Below are positions 23,786 through 32,225 of a stretch of 37,431 bases of DNA, piece by piece. The first letter of the stretch is position 1. Every line of letters begins with the position of its first letter. The notes under the pieces are model-generated. The model was given only the letters and a program-made list of their open reading frames with translations, made no database searches and was not told the origin of the DNA. Source of the DNA: an uncultured Chloroflexota bacterium. GTDB lineage: Bacteria > Chloroflexota > Anaerolineae > Anaerolineales > UBA4823. The position numbers were made by a program, and so were the translations under genes. Location of the stretch: assembly GCA_903871905.1 (NCBI GenBank), contig CAIQIV010000245.1, positions 1 through 37,431 of the forward strand, given 5' to 3'.

Positions 23786-25126
23786 ATGGACAAAACTGAC
23801 CTCAGCCTGCGTGCGGCCGCCCTGATGCCGCAGACCCTGGATGAACTATCCCGCCTGGTAGCCTGCCCATCTGTGGCGTTCCCGGGCTATCCTGCTGTAC
23901 CGGTGCTGGACTGCGCCAACGAGACACTGTCCATCGCACAGGACGCCGGTTTCTCCAATGCCCGCCTGCTGGACCTGGGTGTTGGCTATCCCACCGTGTA
24001 CGCTGATATCCCCGCCCCACCCGGCAAGCCAACGGTTTTGATGTATGCCCATTATGACATCCAACCTGCGCCGGCGGAGCAGGGCTGGGAGAGCGACCCC
24101 TTTCAGCTGACCCGCAAGGAGGATGGGCGTTGGTATGGGCGCGGTGCAGCCGACAACAAGTCAGGCGTGGTGATCCACACCGGCGTCATGCGCCTGTTTA
24201 ACGGCAGACCTCCGGTCGGGGTGCGCCTGGTGATCGAGGGCGAGGAGGAGGCTGGATCGCACCTGGAGGGATTCATTTCTCAGCATCCCGGGCTGTTCCA
24301 GGCAGACGTGATGTTCATCGCCGATATGGGCAACATCCTGCCAGGCGAGCCGGTGCTCACCACCGCCCTGCGCGGCCACGCGCTGTGCATGGTGGAAGTG
24401 CGCACCCTGCAGACTGCCCTGCACTCCGGCGTGTTCGGCGGGGTGGCTCCGGACGCCCTGGTGGCGCTGATCCACATGCTGTCAAAGCTGCACGACGAGC
24501 GCGGCAACACCGCCATCCCCGGCCTGGGCGCCAGCGAGTGGAGCGGGGCGGGCCTCCCGGAAGAGCTGTACCGCCAGCAGTCGGGGATGCTGCCCGGTGT
24601 GGGTACCGTGGGGGATGGCAGCGTGGCAACCCGCCTGTGGTCCAGGCCCAGCGCGACCGTGTTGGGCATCGATGCGCCCACGGTAGCCGGTTCGGCCAAT
24701 GTCTTGATACCCAGCGCCCGCGCCCGGGTGGCGCTGCGCGTGCCGGCCGGCGAGGATGCTGCCGCAGCCCTGCAGCGCCTGGTGGAATACCTGAGCTCGG
24801 TGGCGCCCTGGGGGGTGCAGGCCAGCGTCACCCCACTGCGCGCCTCGGATTCTTTTTTGGCGCCGACCAGCGGCCCGGGCTGCCAGGCCGCACTGGAGGC
24901 TTTAGAACAGGCCTACGGCCGCCCGGCATCCCAGGTGGGCAGCGGCGGGTCGATCCCCCTGCTGCAGGCGCTTTCCCAGGTCTCTCCAGGAGCTGAATTT
25001 ATCCTGTGGGGTGCAGAGGACATGGCCTATGCCCGTATCCACGGGCCTGATGAGAGCGTGGATCCAATGGAGATCGAGCGCATCATGACCGCCGAGGCGC
25101 TGTCGCTTCTCAACCTGGGGAAATAG
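23786..25126 (+). CDS. M20-family metallopeptidase (dipeptidase-like)
   Basis: 446 residues from the ATG at 23786, which has AGGA 5 nt upstream; an ATG at 23780 would add two residues but has no such site. Zinc ligands and catalytic residues are in order: H89 and D91 in MYAHYDIQP, bridging D123 in GRGAADNKSG, catalytic E153-E154 in EGEEEAGS, a ligand Asp in FIADMG, and a final His in RIHGPDES near the C-terminus. The insertion of a lid/dimerisation domain between the two halves is as usual. The family cleaves dipeptides or other N-acyl amino acids with two metal ions. The gene is convergent with the ABM-like gene, 12 nt apart. Confidence 0.92.
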   Translation: MDKTDLSLRAAALMPQTLDELSRLVACPSVAFPGYPAVPVLDCANETLSIAQDAGFSNARLLDLGVGYPTVYADIPAPPGKPTVLMYAHYDIQPAPAEQGWESDPFQLTRKEDGRWYGRGAADNKSGVVIHTGVMRLFNGRPPVGVRLVIEGEEEAGSHLEGFISQHPGLFQADVMFIADMGNILPGEPVLTTALRGHALCMVEVRTLQTALHSGVFGGVAPDALVALIHMLSKLHDERGNTAIPGLGASEWSGAGLPEELYRQQSGMLPGVGTVGDGSVATRLWSRPSATVLGIDAPTVAGSANVLIPSARARVALRVPAGEDAAAALQRLVEYLSSVAPWGVQASVTPLRASDSFLAPTSGPGCQAALEALEQAYGRPASQVGSGGSIPLLQALSQVSPGAEFILWGAEDMAYARIHGPDESVDPMEIERIMTAEALSLLNLGK

Positions 25127-25138
25127 TTCTGTGTAAAA

Positions 25139-25432
25139 TCAGATGTGATGGGAATAGACCACCTCACCGTCGTGCCATTCTGGTTCGGCGATGAGAAAGG
25201 CCATCATCTCCCGGAAGCGCTGGTCCTGCTCTGGGTTGTTGGCATTGGCAATATAGCTTTCTTTGCTGTCAAACACGACTGCCAGGTAGATTTCATCGGG
25301 GTCTCCATCCATCTGGAAGACCGTTTGAGTGATATAACCGGGGATATTGAGCATCGACTCCGCCATAGCCAGGTCTTTAAGCTTCTTCAACTTGCCTGGT
25401 CTAACCTTCATCCTGGCAACAGTACCGTACAT
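25139..25432 (-). CDS. Small ABM-like (antibiotic biosynthesis monooxygenase fold) protein
   Basis: 97 residues from the ATG at 25432, with GGAGG 5 nt upstream; another in-frame ATG at 25444 would place this site inside the gene. The sequence has the dimeric alpha/beta-barrel (ABM) pattern: strand YGTVARMKVRPGK, helix KKLKDLAM, strand GYITQTVFQMD, strand EIYLAVVFDSKESYIANANN, helix RFREMMAFL. Such proteins include monooxygenases and haem-binding or stress proteins, but many have no known activity. It is encoded convergently to the peptidase and divergently from the ROK operon. Confidence 0.7.
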   Translation of the reverse strand: MYGTVARMKVRPGKLKKLKDLAMAESMLNIPGYITQTVFQMDGDPDEIYLAVVFDSKESYIANANNPEQDQRFREMMAFLIAEPEWHDGEVVYSHHI

Positions 25433-25496
25433 CCTTACCTCCAATCTAGTTGAATCGGATTAATCTGCGCTCACCGGAGAGCAGATAAAATCTGAT

Positions 25497-25521
25497 AATT
25501 ATGATATATTTTATCATAATT
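25497..25521. promoter_or_regulatory. Perfect 10-5-10 inverted repeat upstream of the ROK promoter
   Basis: AATTATGATA (25497-25506) and TATCATAATT (25512-25521) are exact complements with a 5-nt spacer. It has the same geometry as the ROK operator at 25581 but a different sequence. It may bind a regulator acting on the divergent ABM-like gene or on the ROK operon. Confidence 0.6.
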
Positions 25522-25547
25522 TCTCCGGAAGTACAACCGTAAACCTG

Positions 25548-25576
25548 TTGACATCAGGCGCAGGATTCCGTATAAT
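25548..25576 (+). promoter_or_regulatory. Consensus sigma70 promoter of sugar cluster 2
   Basis: Both boxes match the consensus exactly: TTGACA (25548-25553), 17 nt, TATAAT (25571-25576). Such a promoter is expected to be strong unless repressed, which fits the operator over its start point. Confidence 0.92.
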
Positions 25577-25580
25577 CAAA

Positions 25581-25605
25581 TTAGTTTCTACCTGATAGAA
25601 AGTAA
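25581..25605. promoter_or_regulatory. ROK/XylR-like operator over the transcription start
   Basis: TTAGTTTCTA (25581-25590) and TAGAAAGTAA (25596-25605) are complementary at 9 of 10 positions around a 5-nt spacer. The outer TTAGTTT resembles the Bacillus XylR operator half-site. It covers the predicted start and ends 4 nt before the ROK ATG, so autoregulation is likely. Confidence 0.75.
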
Positions 25606-25609
25606 ACGG

Positions 25610-26785
25610 ATGAAATATACCTCTGCCGACGCCCGCCTGATGCGCCGCCTCAACCGATCCGCCATCCTGGACATGGTGCGCGAGCGCGGCCCCATCGCCC
25701 GCTCCCAGATTGCCCGCCAGTTGAATATCAGCATGCCAACCGTGATGCGCGTGGTGGATGAGCTGCTCAAAGAGGACCTGGTGCGCTGGTCCGGCGACAG
25801 CCAGGTGAGCGGCGGGCGGCCGCGCGAGCTGCTGGCCTTCAACGGCGAGGGTTACAGCGTGATCGGGCTGGACCTGGGCGGCGAGCAGCTTTACGGCACC
25901 CTGGCCGACCTGAACGGCCGCGTGCTGGCAGAGGCCTCGCTGCCGCGCGGCTCCCTGGCGCAGGACAACCTGGAGCAGGTGTACACCTTGATCCAGCACC
26001 TGCTGGACCAGCCGCCTTCGAGCGGGCAGCCTTTGCGCGGCATCGGCGTCGGGGCGCCGGCGCTGACCCTCAGCGACCAGGGCCTGGTCACCTGGGCGCC
26101 CAGCCTGGGCTGGCGCGACCTGCCTCTGCGCGACCTGCTGATCGAACGGTTCGGCGTACCGGTAGTGGTGGAGAATGACGTCAACCTGGCGGCCCTGGGC
26201 GAATACGGATTCGGCGCTGCCCGGGGGACAGACAGCGCTGCCTGCCTGTCCGTAGGCACCGGGGTGGGCCTGGGGATCATCCTGGAGCGCAAGATCTACC
26301 GCGGCTTCCACCAGTCCGCCGGTGAGATCGGTTACCTCCCCCCTTTCCTGAGCTGCCTGGGCGAACGCTACGAAGGCTTCGGCGCCCTGGAGACGCTTGC
26401 CTCGGCGCGCGGTATCGAGCAGCGCGCCATCCAGCGGCGGCTGGAGCTGGGCCTGGCCGGCGCCTCGGGCAGGCTGCGCACTGAACAGGTATTCCAGGCG
26501 GCGCGCCAGGGGCAGGCCTGGGCCTGCCAGGTGGTCTCTGAAACGGCAGATTACCTGGCTTTTGCCGCGGCCGCTATCAGCCTGCTGATCGACCCACAGG
26601 TGATCGTACTGGGCGGGGATCTCGCCCGCCAGGCAGACCTGCTGATCGGCCCCATCTTGCAGCGGCTGGACGGGGTGATCCCGGTGCAGCCCCGCCTGGA
26701 GGCCTCGCGGCTGGGCGGGCGGGCAGCCGTGCTGGGCGCCATCATGCTGGTGCTGGATATTACCACCGAACATGTCGTCCTGTGA
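25610..26785 (+). CDS. ROK-family transcriptional repressor lacking the zinc motif
   Basis: 391 residues. An N-terminal winged helix (about 10-75; SQIARQLNISMPTVMRVVDELL) is followed by a ROK sugar-kinase-like domain from VIGLDLGGEQLYG. It contains VVVENDVNLAALGEYGFGAA, SVGTGVGLGI and the C-terminal PQVIVLGGDLA. The usual ROK zinc cluster (GH followed by CxCGxxGCxE) is absent: the segment reads GEIGYLPPFLSCLGERYEGFGALETLAS, with only one Cys and Tyr in place of His. The protein is therefore probably a pure regulator without kinase activity. It heads the cluster 2 operon, 30 nt before the aminotransferase gene, behind a consensus promoter and an operator of XylR type. The inducer is unknown. 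Confidence 0.9.
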   Translation: MKYTSADARLMRRLNRSAILDMVRERGPIARSQIARQLNISMPTVMRVVDELLKEDLVRWSGDSQVSGGRPRELLAFNGEGYSVIGLDLGGEQLYGTLADLNGRVLAEASLPRGSLAQDNLEQVYTLIQHLLDQPPSSGQPLRGIGVGAPALTLSDQGLVTWAPSLGWRDLPLRDLLIERFGVPVVVENDVNLAALGEYGFGAARGTDSAACLSVGTGVGLGIILERKIYRGFHQSAGEIGYLPPFLSCLGERYEGFGALETLASARGIEQRAIQRRLELGLAGASGRLRTEQVFQAARQGQAWACQVVSETADYLAFAAAAISLLIDPQVIVLGGDLARQADLLIGPILQRLDGVIPVQPRLEASRLGGRAAVLGAIMLVLDITTEHVVL

Positions 26786-26815
26786 GCAGGGCGTGAATCC
26801 ATCCTTGGAGGTCGA

Positions 26816-28045
26816 ATGATGTCAAAACTCGCATTGTTGGGCGGGGAAAAGGTCAAGAACACGCCCTTCCCTGAATGGCCGGTATACGACGAGCAGGAAC
26901 GCCAGGCCTTGAACGAGGTACTGGAGAGCCGGGTGTGGTGGCGCACGCCGGGCACCCAGACGCTGGCCTTTGAACAGGAGTTTGCCGCCTACCACCAGTC
27001 GCGCCACGGCATCGCCGTGACCAACGGTACCGCCGCCCTGGAGGTGGCGTTGATGGCCCTGGGTATCGGCCCGGGCGACGAGGTGATCGTCCCCGATTTC
27101 ACCTTCGTAGCCACCGCCAGCGCCGTTCTGTTCTGCGGGGCGCTGCCGGTGCTGGTGGATGTGCGCCCCGACACCTTCTGCATCTCCCCCAAGCTGGTCG
27201 AAGCGGCGATCACCCCGCGCACCCGGGCGGTGATCGCCGTGCACATGGGCGGCCACCCGGCTGACATGGACCGCCTGCTGCATCTCACCCGCATCCACAA
27301 CCTGGCATTGGTGGAAGACAGCTCCCATGCCCACGGCAGCGAGTGGCGCGGCCAGAAGGTCGGCGCAATAGGCGATATTGGCACCTTCAGCTTCCAGGCG
27401 AGCAAGCTGATGACCGCCGGCGAGGGCGGCATGGTGGTCACCAACCGGGATGACCTGGAGCTGCGCGCCCGCTCGGTGCACGACTGCGGGCGCATGCCGG
27501 GCGAGTGGTTCTACTCCCACTTCCAGTACGGCTCCAACTACCGCCTGAGCGAGTGGCAGGGGGCTGTGCTGCGCCAGCAGCTGCGCCGGCTGGACGAGCA
27601 GGCTGCCGTGCGCACGCGCAACGCCGCCACCCTGAACCAGGCTCTATCTCAAATTGAAGGCATTTTGCCCCAGGCATTGGACCCGCGCTGCACGCGCAAC
27701 GGGCAGTACGCCCTGATCTTCAGCTACGACCGCCGCGCCTTTGCCAACATCACCACCGAGCGCTTCATCCAGGCGCTGAACGCCGAGGGTGTGCCCACCC
27801 AGGCCAGCTACCCGCCGCTGCACGAGCTGGCGGTGTTCAAGAACGGCGAGTACCGCCGCCGCCTGTCGCCGGAGGCCGCCGCCCAGGACCACGCCTTCCT
27901 GAAAGGCGCCTTCCCCAACTCGGTGAAGGCTGCCTGGGAGACGGTGTGGCTGCCGCAGCCAGTGCTGCTGGGCAGCGAGGAGGAGATGGGGCAGATCATC
28001 TCGGCGATCAAAAAGATCCAGTACTACGCCCGCGAGCTGGCGTAA
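26816..28045 (+). CDS. DegT/DnrJ/EryC1-family PLP aminotransferase
   Basis: 409 residues, fold type I. The PLP lysine is K197 in SFQASKLMTAGEGG; D168 (LVEDSSHAHG) would bind the pyridine nitrogen; VTNGTAALEVALMAL (68-82) and VIVPDFTFVATASAV (90-104) are family blocks. Within the family the FSFQ-x-SK-x-x-x-x-GEGG region is close to the AHBA synthase/scyllo-inosose aminotransferase type. These enzymes aminate a keto-sugar or keto-cyclitol. In a catabolic-looking operon it could run in the removal direction or make an amino sugar. GGAGG precedes the ATG. It lies 30 nt after the repressor and 18 nt before the isomerase-like gene. Confidence 0.9.
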   Translation: MMSKLALLGGEKVKNTPFPEWPVYDEQERQALNEVLESRVWWRTPGTQTLAFEQEFAAYHQSRHGIAVTNGTAALEVALMALGIGPGDEVIVPDFTFVATASAVLFCGALPVLVDVRPDTFCISPKLVEAAITPRTRAVIAVHMGGHPADMDRLLHLTRIHNLALVEDSSHAHGSEWRGQKVGAIGDIGTFSFQASKLMTAGEGGMVVTNRDDLELRARSVHDCGRMPGEWFYSHFQYGSNYRLSEWQGAVLRQQLRRLDEQAAVRTRNAATLNQALSQIEGILPQALDPRCTRNGQYALIFSYDRRAFANITTERFIQALNAEGVPTQASYPPLHELAVFKNGEYRRRLSPEAAAQDHAFLKGAFPNSVKAAWETVWLPQPVLLGSEEEMGQIISAIKKIQYYARELA

Positions 28046-28063
28046 CCCGCGGCAGGAGGCAGG

Positions 28064-29404
28064 ATGATGCACAAACCCCGGATTGGTCTGTACGCCGTGT
28101 ATGAACCGCCTGAAGAGGGCTGGGGCGAGATGGAGGCGCAGCTGGACCAGGCGCAGGCCGACCTGGAAGCGCAGGGCCTGGAGGTGCGGCGCGCCCCCGA
28201 GGCGGTGGGCAGCCTGGCCGCCTGTGAGCGCGTGGCCGCCTGGCTGTCCGCTGAGGGGCTGGAAGCGCTGCACGCCCTGGTTGTCACCTGGTCATTCGAT
28301 CATTACACCGTTGAGATCCAGCAGCGCACCGCCCTGCCCGTCGCCGTGCGCTCTATCCCCGGCATCCGCAGCGGTTCCCTGGTCGGCGGGATGCAGCTCA
28401 ACAACCTGCTGCACGAGCTGGGCAGCGAGTACCGCCTGTTCTTCGGCCCGCTGGGTGACGCCGGCGTGGCTGCCGAGACCGCCCATTACCTGTGGGCCTG
28501 CGCCATCCGCCGGCGGCTGCACGGGGCGCGCCTGGGGGTGATCGGGCGGCGCACGGAGGGGATGACCCCCACCGCGGTCGACGAGCTGGAGATTCTGCGC
28601 CTGTTTGGTGTGCGCCTGGTCAATTACGGCCTTGACGAGCTGCTGGAGCGCGCTGCCCAGGTGGACCAAGATGCCGCACGGCAGGCCTGGCAGGCCGTGG
28701 CTGTCGGGGCTGCACAGGTTCTCTCCACCCAGGAGAGCGGCGTGAGTTCCGCCCGTAACCTGCTTGCCCTGCAGGAACTGGCTCGTGAACAGGGGCTGTC
28801 CGCCATCTCCATCGGCTCTTACCCCAGGTGCCAGGGAACCATGTGCCTGCCCATCGCCCTGCTCAACCAGCAGGGCCTGCCCTGCGGCTGCGAGGGGGAT
28901 GTCAACTCCACCCTGGCCATGCTGATCCTCAGCCAGCTCAGCGACCTGCCGGTGCATTTTGGCGAGATGCTGGAGGTGGATGAGGCGGCGAACACCCTGG
29001 TGACCTCGCACTGCGGCTGCGGCTCGCCCGCCCTGGCAGATGGGAACGGCTACATCCTGTGCCCGGTACGCCTGGCCTACAGCGGGGTGAGCGTGCGCTT
29101 CAGCGCCCGCAGCGGCCCGGTGACTTACATGAACCTGGTGGGGCGGCAGGGCAGCTACCGCATGTGCGCCATCGAGGGCCAGGCCGCGCCCACCGGCATG
29201 GTCTTTGAAGGCAACCCGCTCAAATTCGTCCTCCAAACTCCCTTCCGCCGCACCTGGCGCGACGTGAGCGAATTCGGCTTTGGCCATCACTGGATGTCGG
29301 CGTATGCGCGGGCGGTTCCGGTGCTCAAGGAATTCTGCCAGATCAGCGGCATCCTGGGCGTTTTCCCCGACCTGAACCTGGTGGTCAACCGGGAGGCGCG
29401 GTGA
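28064..29404 (+). CDS. L-fucose isomerase-like protein (third copy)
   Basis: 446 residues, the usual length of the COG2407 fucose-isomerase-like group. It begins RIGLYAVYEPPEEGW. The core CGCEGDVNSTLAMLILSQLS near 283-302 holds the putative metal Glu, followed by HFGEMLEVDEAANTLVTSHCGCGSPAL with the Asp-rich stretch and a His-Cys-Gly block typical of the group. A start at 28064 (AGGAGG 4 nt upstream) or at the adjacent ATG 28067 is possible. The last four bases, GTGA, are also the start of the URO-D gene, so the two proteins are translationally coupled and probably work together. Substrate unknown. Confidence 0.82.
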   Translation: MMHKPRIGLYAVYEPPEEGWGEMEAQLDQAQADLEAQGLEVRRAPEAVGSLAACERVAAWLSAEGLEALHALVVTWSFDHYTVEIQQRTALPVAVRSIPGIRSGSLVGGMQLNNLLHELGSEYRLFFGPLGDAGVAAETAHYLWACAIRRRLHGARLGVIGRRTEGMTPTAVDELEILRLFGVRLVNYGLDELLERAAQVDQDAARQAWQAVAVGAAQVLSTQESGVSSARNLLALQELAREQGLSAISIGSYPRCQGTMCLPIALLNQQGLPCGCEGDVNSTLAMLILSQLSDLPVHFGEMLEVDEAANTLVTSHCGCGSPALADGNGYILCPVRLAYSGVSVRFSARSGPVTYMNLVGRQGSYRMCAIEGQAAPTGMVFEGNPLKFVLQTPFRRTWRDVSEFGFGHHWMSAYARAVPVLKEFCQISGILGVFPDLNLVVNREAR

Positions 29405-30594
29405 ACCACCCGGCGGTGATGACCTCGCGCCAGCGCCTGCTGGCTGCCATGGACCACCAATCGGTGGACCACACCCCGCTGCTGCTGCGCTTCTGGTCGC
29501 TGGGCGGCCCGGAGGACAACATCCCCTTCAATTGGCGGGACGAGGTGCAGCGCGTGCAGGCCACCCTGGCCCTGGGATTGGACGACACCCTGCTGCTCCA
29601 GCCGCCGCTCGGTTACACCGAGGAATACCACCCCGAGGGGCTGCCCGGCGTCTCCAGCCGGGTGGAGCGCCTGCCCCCCGGCGCGGCCGAGGGCCAGCCG
29701 CGCCTGCGCAAGGTCTTCCGCAGCCCGGCGGGAGAGCTGGCCACCACCGTGCGCCAGACCAACGACTGGCCGCACGGAGAGGATGTGCATCTCTTCGATG
29801 ACTACAACCTGTCGCGCCTGGTCGAGCCGCTGGTCAAGTCCCAGGCTGACCTGCCCCGCCTGCGCGGCCTGCTGGCAAACCCGGCGCCGGAGCAGGTGGA
29901 CGAATGGCGGTTGCACGCCGCTCAGCTCAAAGCCGAGGCCGGGCGCCTGGGTGTGGTGCTGGACGGCGGCTGGTGCGCCCTGGGGGATGCAGCCATGTGG
30001 CTGTGCGGCATGGAGCGCATCCTGTACGGCCAGATGGACGATCCGGATTTCATTGCCGGACTGCTGGACGTGCTGCTGGAATGGGAGCTGGGACGTATCG
30101 ACCTGCTGCTGGCAGCCGGGGTGGACGAGGTGGTGCACATGGCCTGGTACGAGAGCACCGATTTCTGGACGCCGCGCGCCTACCGCCGCCTGCTGCGACC
30201 GCGCCTGGAGCAGATCATCCGCAGGGTGCATGCCCGCGGCGCACGCTTCCGCTACATCATGACCAAAAGCTGGAAACCCTACCGAGAGGATTTCCTGGAG
30301 ATGGGCATTGACTGCCTGACCGGGGTCGACCCGGTGCAGGACCAGCTCGACCTGCAGGAGGTAAAACGGCAGGTGGGAGGCCAGGTCTGCCTGATGGGCG
30401 GGTTGAACTCGGCGGTGATGCTCGACCAATGGGACGAGCCGCGCATCCGCCAGGCAGTGCAGCAGGCGCTGGAGATCATGGCCCCTGGGAGCGGGTTTAT
30501 CCTCTATCCGGTGGACGCCATCTTCAACAACCAGCCCTGGGAAAAGGTGCTGTACACCATCCAATGCTGGAAAGAATTCTCGGCGGCTGCCTGA
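29401..30594 (+). CDS. URO-D superfamily protein without the HxCG motif
   Basis: 397 residues. The N-terminus TSRQRLLAAMDHQSVDHTPLL is the typical URO-D/methyltransferase opening, and the C-terminal MAPGSGFILYPVDAIFNN matches the superfamily end. Where the copy at 5734 has HSCG, this one reads FRYIMTKSW, so the zinc ligands are absent and thiol activation as in MtaA is unlikely. It starts at GTG 29401, overlapping the isomerase-like stop by four bases, with GGGAGG upstream. An equivalent pair of isomerase-like and URO-D genes occurs in cluster 1. Reaction unknown; haem synthesis is unlikely by context. Confidence 0.78.
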   Translation: MNHPAVMTSRQRLLAAMDHQSVDHTPLLLRFWSLGGPEDNIPFNWRDEVQRVQATLALGLDDTLLLQPPLGYTEEYHPEGLPGVSSRVERLPPGAAEGQPRLRKVFRSPAGELATTVRQTNDWPHGEDVHLFDDYNLSRLVEPLVKSQADLPRLRGLLANPAPEQVDEWRLHAAQLKAEAGRLGVVLDGGWCALGDAAMWLCGMERILYGQMDDPDFIAGLLDVLLEWELGRIDLLLAAGVDEVVHMAWYESTDFWTPRAYRRLLRPRLEQIIRRVHARGARFRYIMTKSWKPYREDFLEMGIDCLTGVDPVQDQLDLQEVKRQVGGQVCLMGGLNSAVMLDQWDEPRIRQAVQQALEIMAPGSGFILYPVDAIFNNQPWEKVLYTIQCWKEFSAAA

Positions 30595-30708
30595 GCCAGG
30601 CGCCGAAAGGGAAAGGAGGCAGGAAATCGACCATCGTATCCCCGGTATCACCCTGAAACGTGCCAACCGTACCTCGATTTTATTCGATTTTGAGAAGGAG
30701 TAGATCAG

Positions 30709-32157
30709 ATGAGCCCGAAAACCCTGTTTAAAATTCTGTCGTTCCTCCTGGTGATCAGCATGCTGGCAGGCTGCGCCAGCGCGCCGACCCAGGCGCCCGC
30801 TCCGGCAGCCACCGAAGCTCCCGCTCCGGCAGCCACCGAAGCCCCTGCCCCGGCAGCCACCGAAGCTCCAGCGCCTGCTGCTACCGAAGCCGCTGCCCCG
30901 GCAGCCACCGAAGCGCCTGCCGCAGCCGGCACCCTGCCCGAGATCGTGGTCGCCTGCTGGAGCGGCCCGGAGCACGATAACCTGGTCAAGGTTGCCCAGG
31001 CTTACACCGAAAAAACCGGCAACAAGGTCACGGTGGAAGAGATCGCCCGCGAAGCCTATTTTGACAAGCTGACCACCACCTTCATCGGCGGCGGCTCGGA
31101 CTACGACGCCGCCTACATCATGTCCGACTGGCCGCCCGCCTGGGTCAAGGCTGATGGGCTGCACGACCTGGACACCTTTATCAACGACCCCAAGGTGGCC
31201 ATGCCCGGGCTGAACCTGGACGTCTTTGGCCTGTCGCTGGACTTCTTCCGCTTCGATGGCAAGGTGTATGCCTTCCCGTCCGAAGGCGACACCGCCTGGC
31301 TGTGGTACCGCAAGGACCTGCTGGACGCCAAGGGCATCAAGGTCCCCGAGACCTGGGACGAGTTCCTGGCTGCCGCCAAGGCGCTCAACAACCCGCCGGA
31401 AACCTACGGCGCGGTGATCGGCGCCAAGCCGGACGAGGCGCTGTGGGACTTCATGTTCTACCTGTTCAGCATGGGCGGGGGCATCCTGGACAAGGACAAC
31501 AAGGTAATCATCAACAACGAGGCCGGGGTGAAGGCGCTCACCTTCTACTCCGAGCTGCTCACCAAGGAAAAGGTGGTCCCGCCGGATGTGGTGACCTACG
31601 GTTACAACGAGATCCTGACCGCCCTGCAGGAGGGCAAGGCCGCCATGGGCATCGAATGGATGGCCGCCACCCAGACGCTCACCGACTGCTCGCAGAGCCC
31701 CAAGGTGTGCAAAGATGGCCAGACCCTGCTGGGCTACGCTATCCCGCCTGGCATCAAGCAGAGCGACGGATCGATCAAGCGCAGCACGGGCGGCAGCCAG
31801 TGGGGCTGGGGCATCCCGGCCAAGGCCAAGAACCCCGAGGCGGCCTATAAGTTCATCGAGTGGCTGACCAGCAAGGAAGGCGCCACCCTGTGGGCGCTGA
31901 ACGGCGGCATCCCTGGCAACGCCGAGGCGCTGAGCGACCCGGCGGTGGTCGAGAAGATCCCGCAGTTCAAGATGCTGGCCGAGGTCATGCCCTACCGCCA
32001 GATCGTGCCTCCCACCACGGTGACCTCCGACCTGGTGACCATCCTCAACGAGGCGATCGTGGCCGCCGTATCCGGCACCAAGACCCCGCAGCAGGCGCTG
32101 GATGACGCAGCCGCCAAGATGAAAGAGTTGATGGAAAAAGCGGGTTATCCGCAGTAA
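30709..32157 (+). CDS. Extracellular solute-binding lipoprotein, family 1 (MalE-like)
   Basis: 482 residues. Residues 1-22 are a lipoprotein signal with lipobox LAGC (Cys22). A low-complexity linker of APAPAATE units spans about 29-73, then a type-1 binding domain begins LPEIVVACWSGPEHDNL. It shows the family features YDAAYIMSDWPPAWVKADGLHDL, DGKVYAFPSEGDTAWLWYRKDLL and PAKAKNPEAAYKFIEWL. AAGGAG lies 9 nt before the ATG. The protein would capture a sugar or oligosaccharide for the permeases encoded just downstream. The 114-nt gap before it holds a short direct repeat (TCGATTTT twice, near 30675-30692) but no convincing promoter. Confidence 0.93.
   Translation: MSPKTLFKILSFLLVISMLAGCASAPTQAPAPAATEAPAPAATEAPAPAATEAPAPAATEAAAPAATEAPAAAGTLPEIVVACWSGPEHDNLVKVAQAYTEKTGNKVTVEEIAREAYFDKLTTTFIGGGSDYDAAYIMSDWPPAWVKADGLHDLDTFINDPKVAMPGLNLDVFGLSLDFFRFDGKVYAFPSEGDTAWLWYRKDLLDAKGIKVPETWDEFLAAAKALNNPPETYGAVIGAKPDEALWDFMFYLFSMGGGILDKDNKVIINNEAGVKALTFYSELLTKEKVVPPDVVTYGYNEILTALQEGKAAMGIEWMAATQTLTDCSQSPKVCKDGQTLLGYAIPPGIKQSDGSIKRSTGGSQWGWGIPAKAKNPEAAYKFIEWLTSKEGATLWALNGGIPGNAEALSDPAVVEKIPQFKMLAEVMPYRQIVPPTTVTSDLVTILNEAIVAAVSGTKTPQQALDDAAAKMKELMEKAGYPQ
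30793..30912 (+). repeat. Five 24-bp in-frame repeats (lipoprotein linker)
   Basis: Five 24-nt units encode APAPAATE (the last one AAAPAATE). Third positions vary between units. The unit length equals that of the unrelated linker in the other binding lipoprotein at 10845. Confidence 0.88.
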
Positions 32158-32170
32158 GTTGACCTCCACG

Positions 32171-32202
32171 GCTGGCCGTCCCGCTCATGCGAGACGGCCA
32201 GC
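32171..32202 (+). other. Perfect 10-bp hairpin between binding protein and permease genes
   Basis: GCTGGCCGTC (32171-32180) pairs with GACGGCCAGC (32193-32202) around a 12-nt loop. No T-run follows. Placed like the malE-malF hairpins, it would protect the upstream mRNA and lower permease expression. An ATG at 32187 lies within the loop. Confidence 0.65.
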
Positions 32203-32225
32203 CCCCTCCGGATTGGATCAAACGC

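Noticed and set aside
29287-32169. Very long minus-strand frame (960 codons)
   Set aside because: It runs opposite the URO-D and binding-lipoprotein genes; the apparent low-complexity Gly/Ser segment is the complement of the APAPAATE repeats. High GC leaves few stops in this frame.
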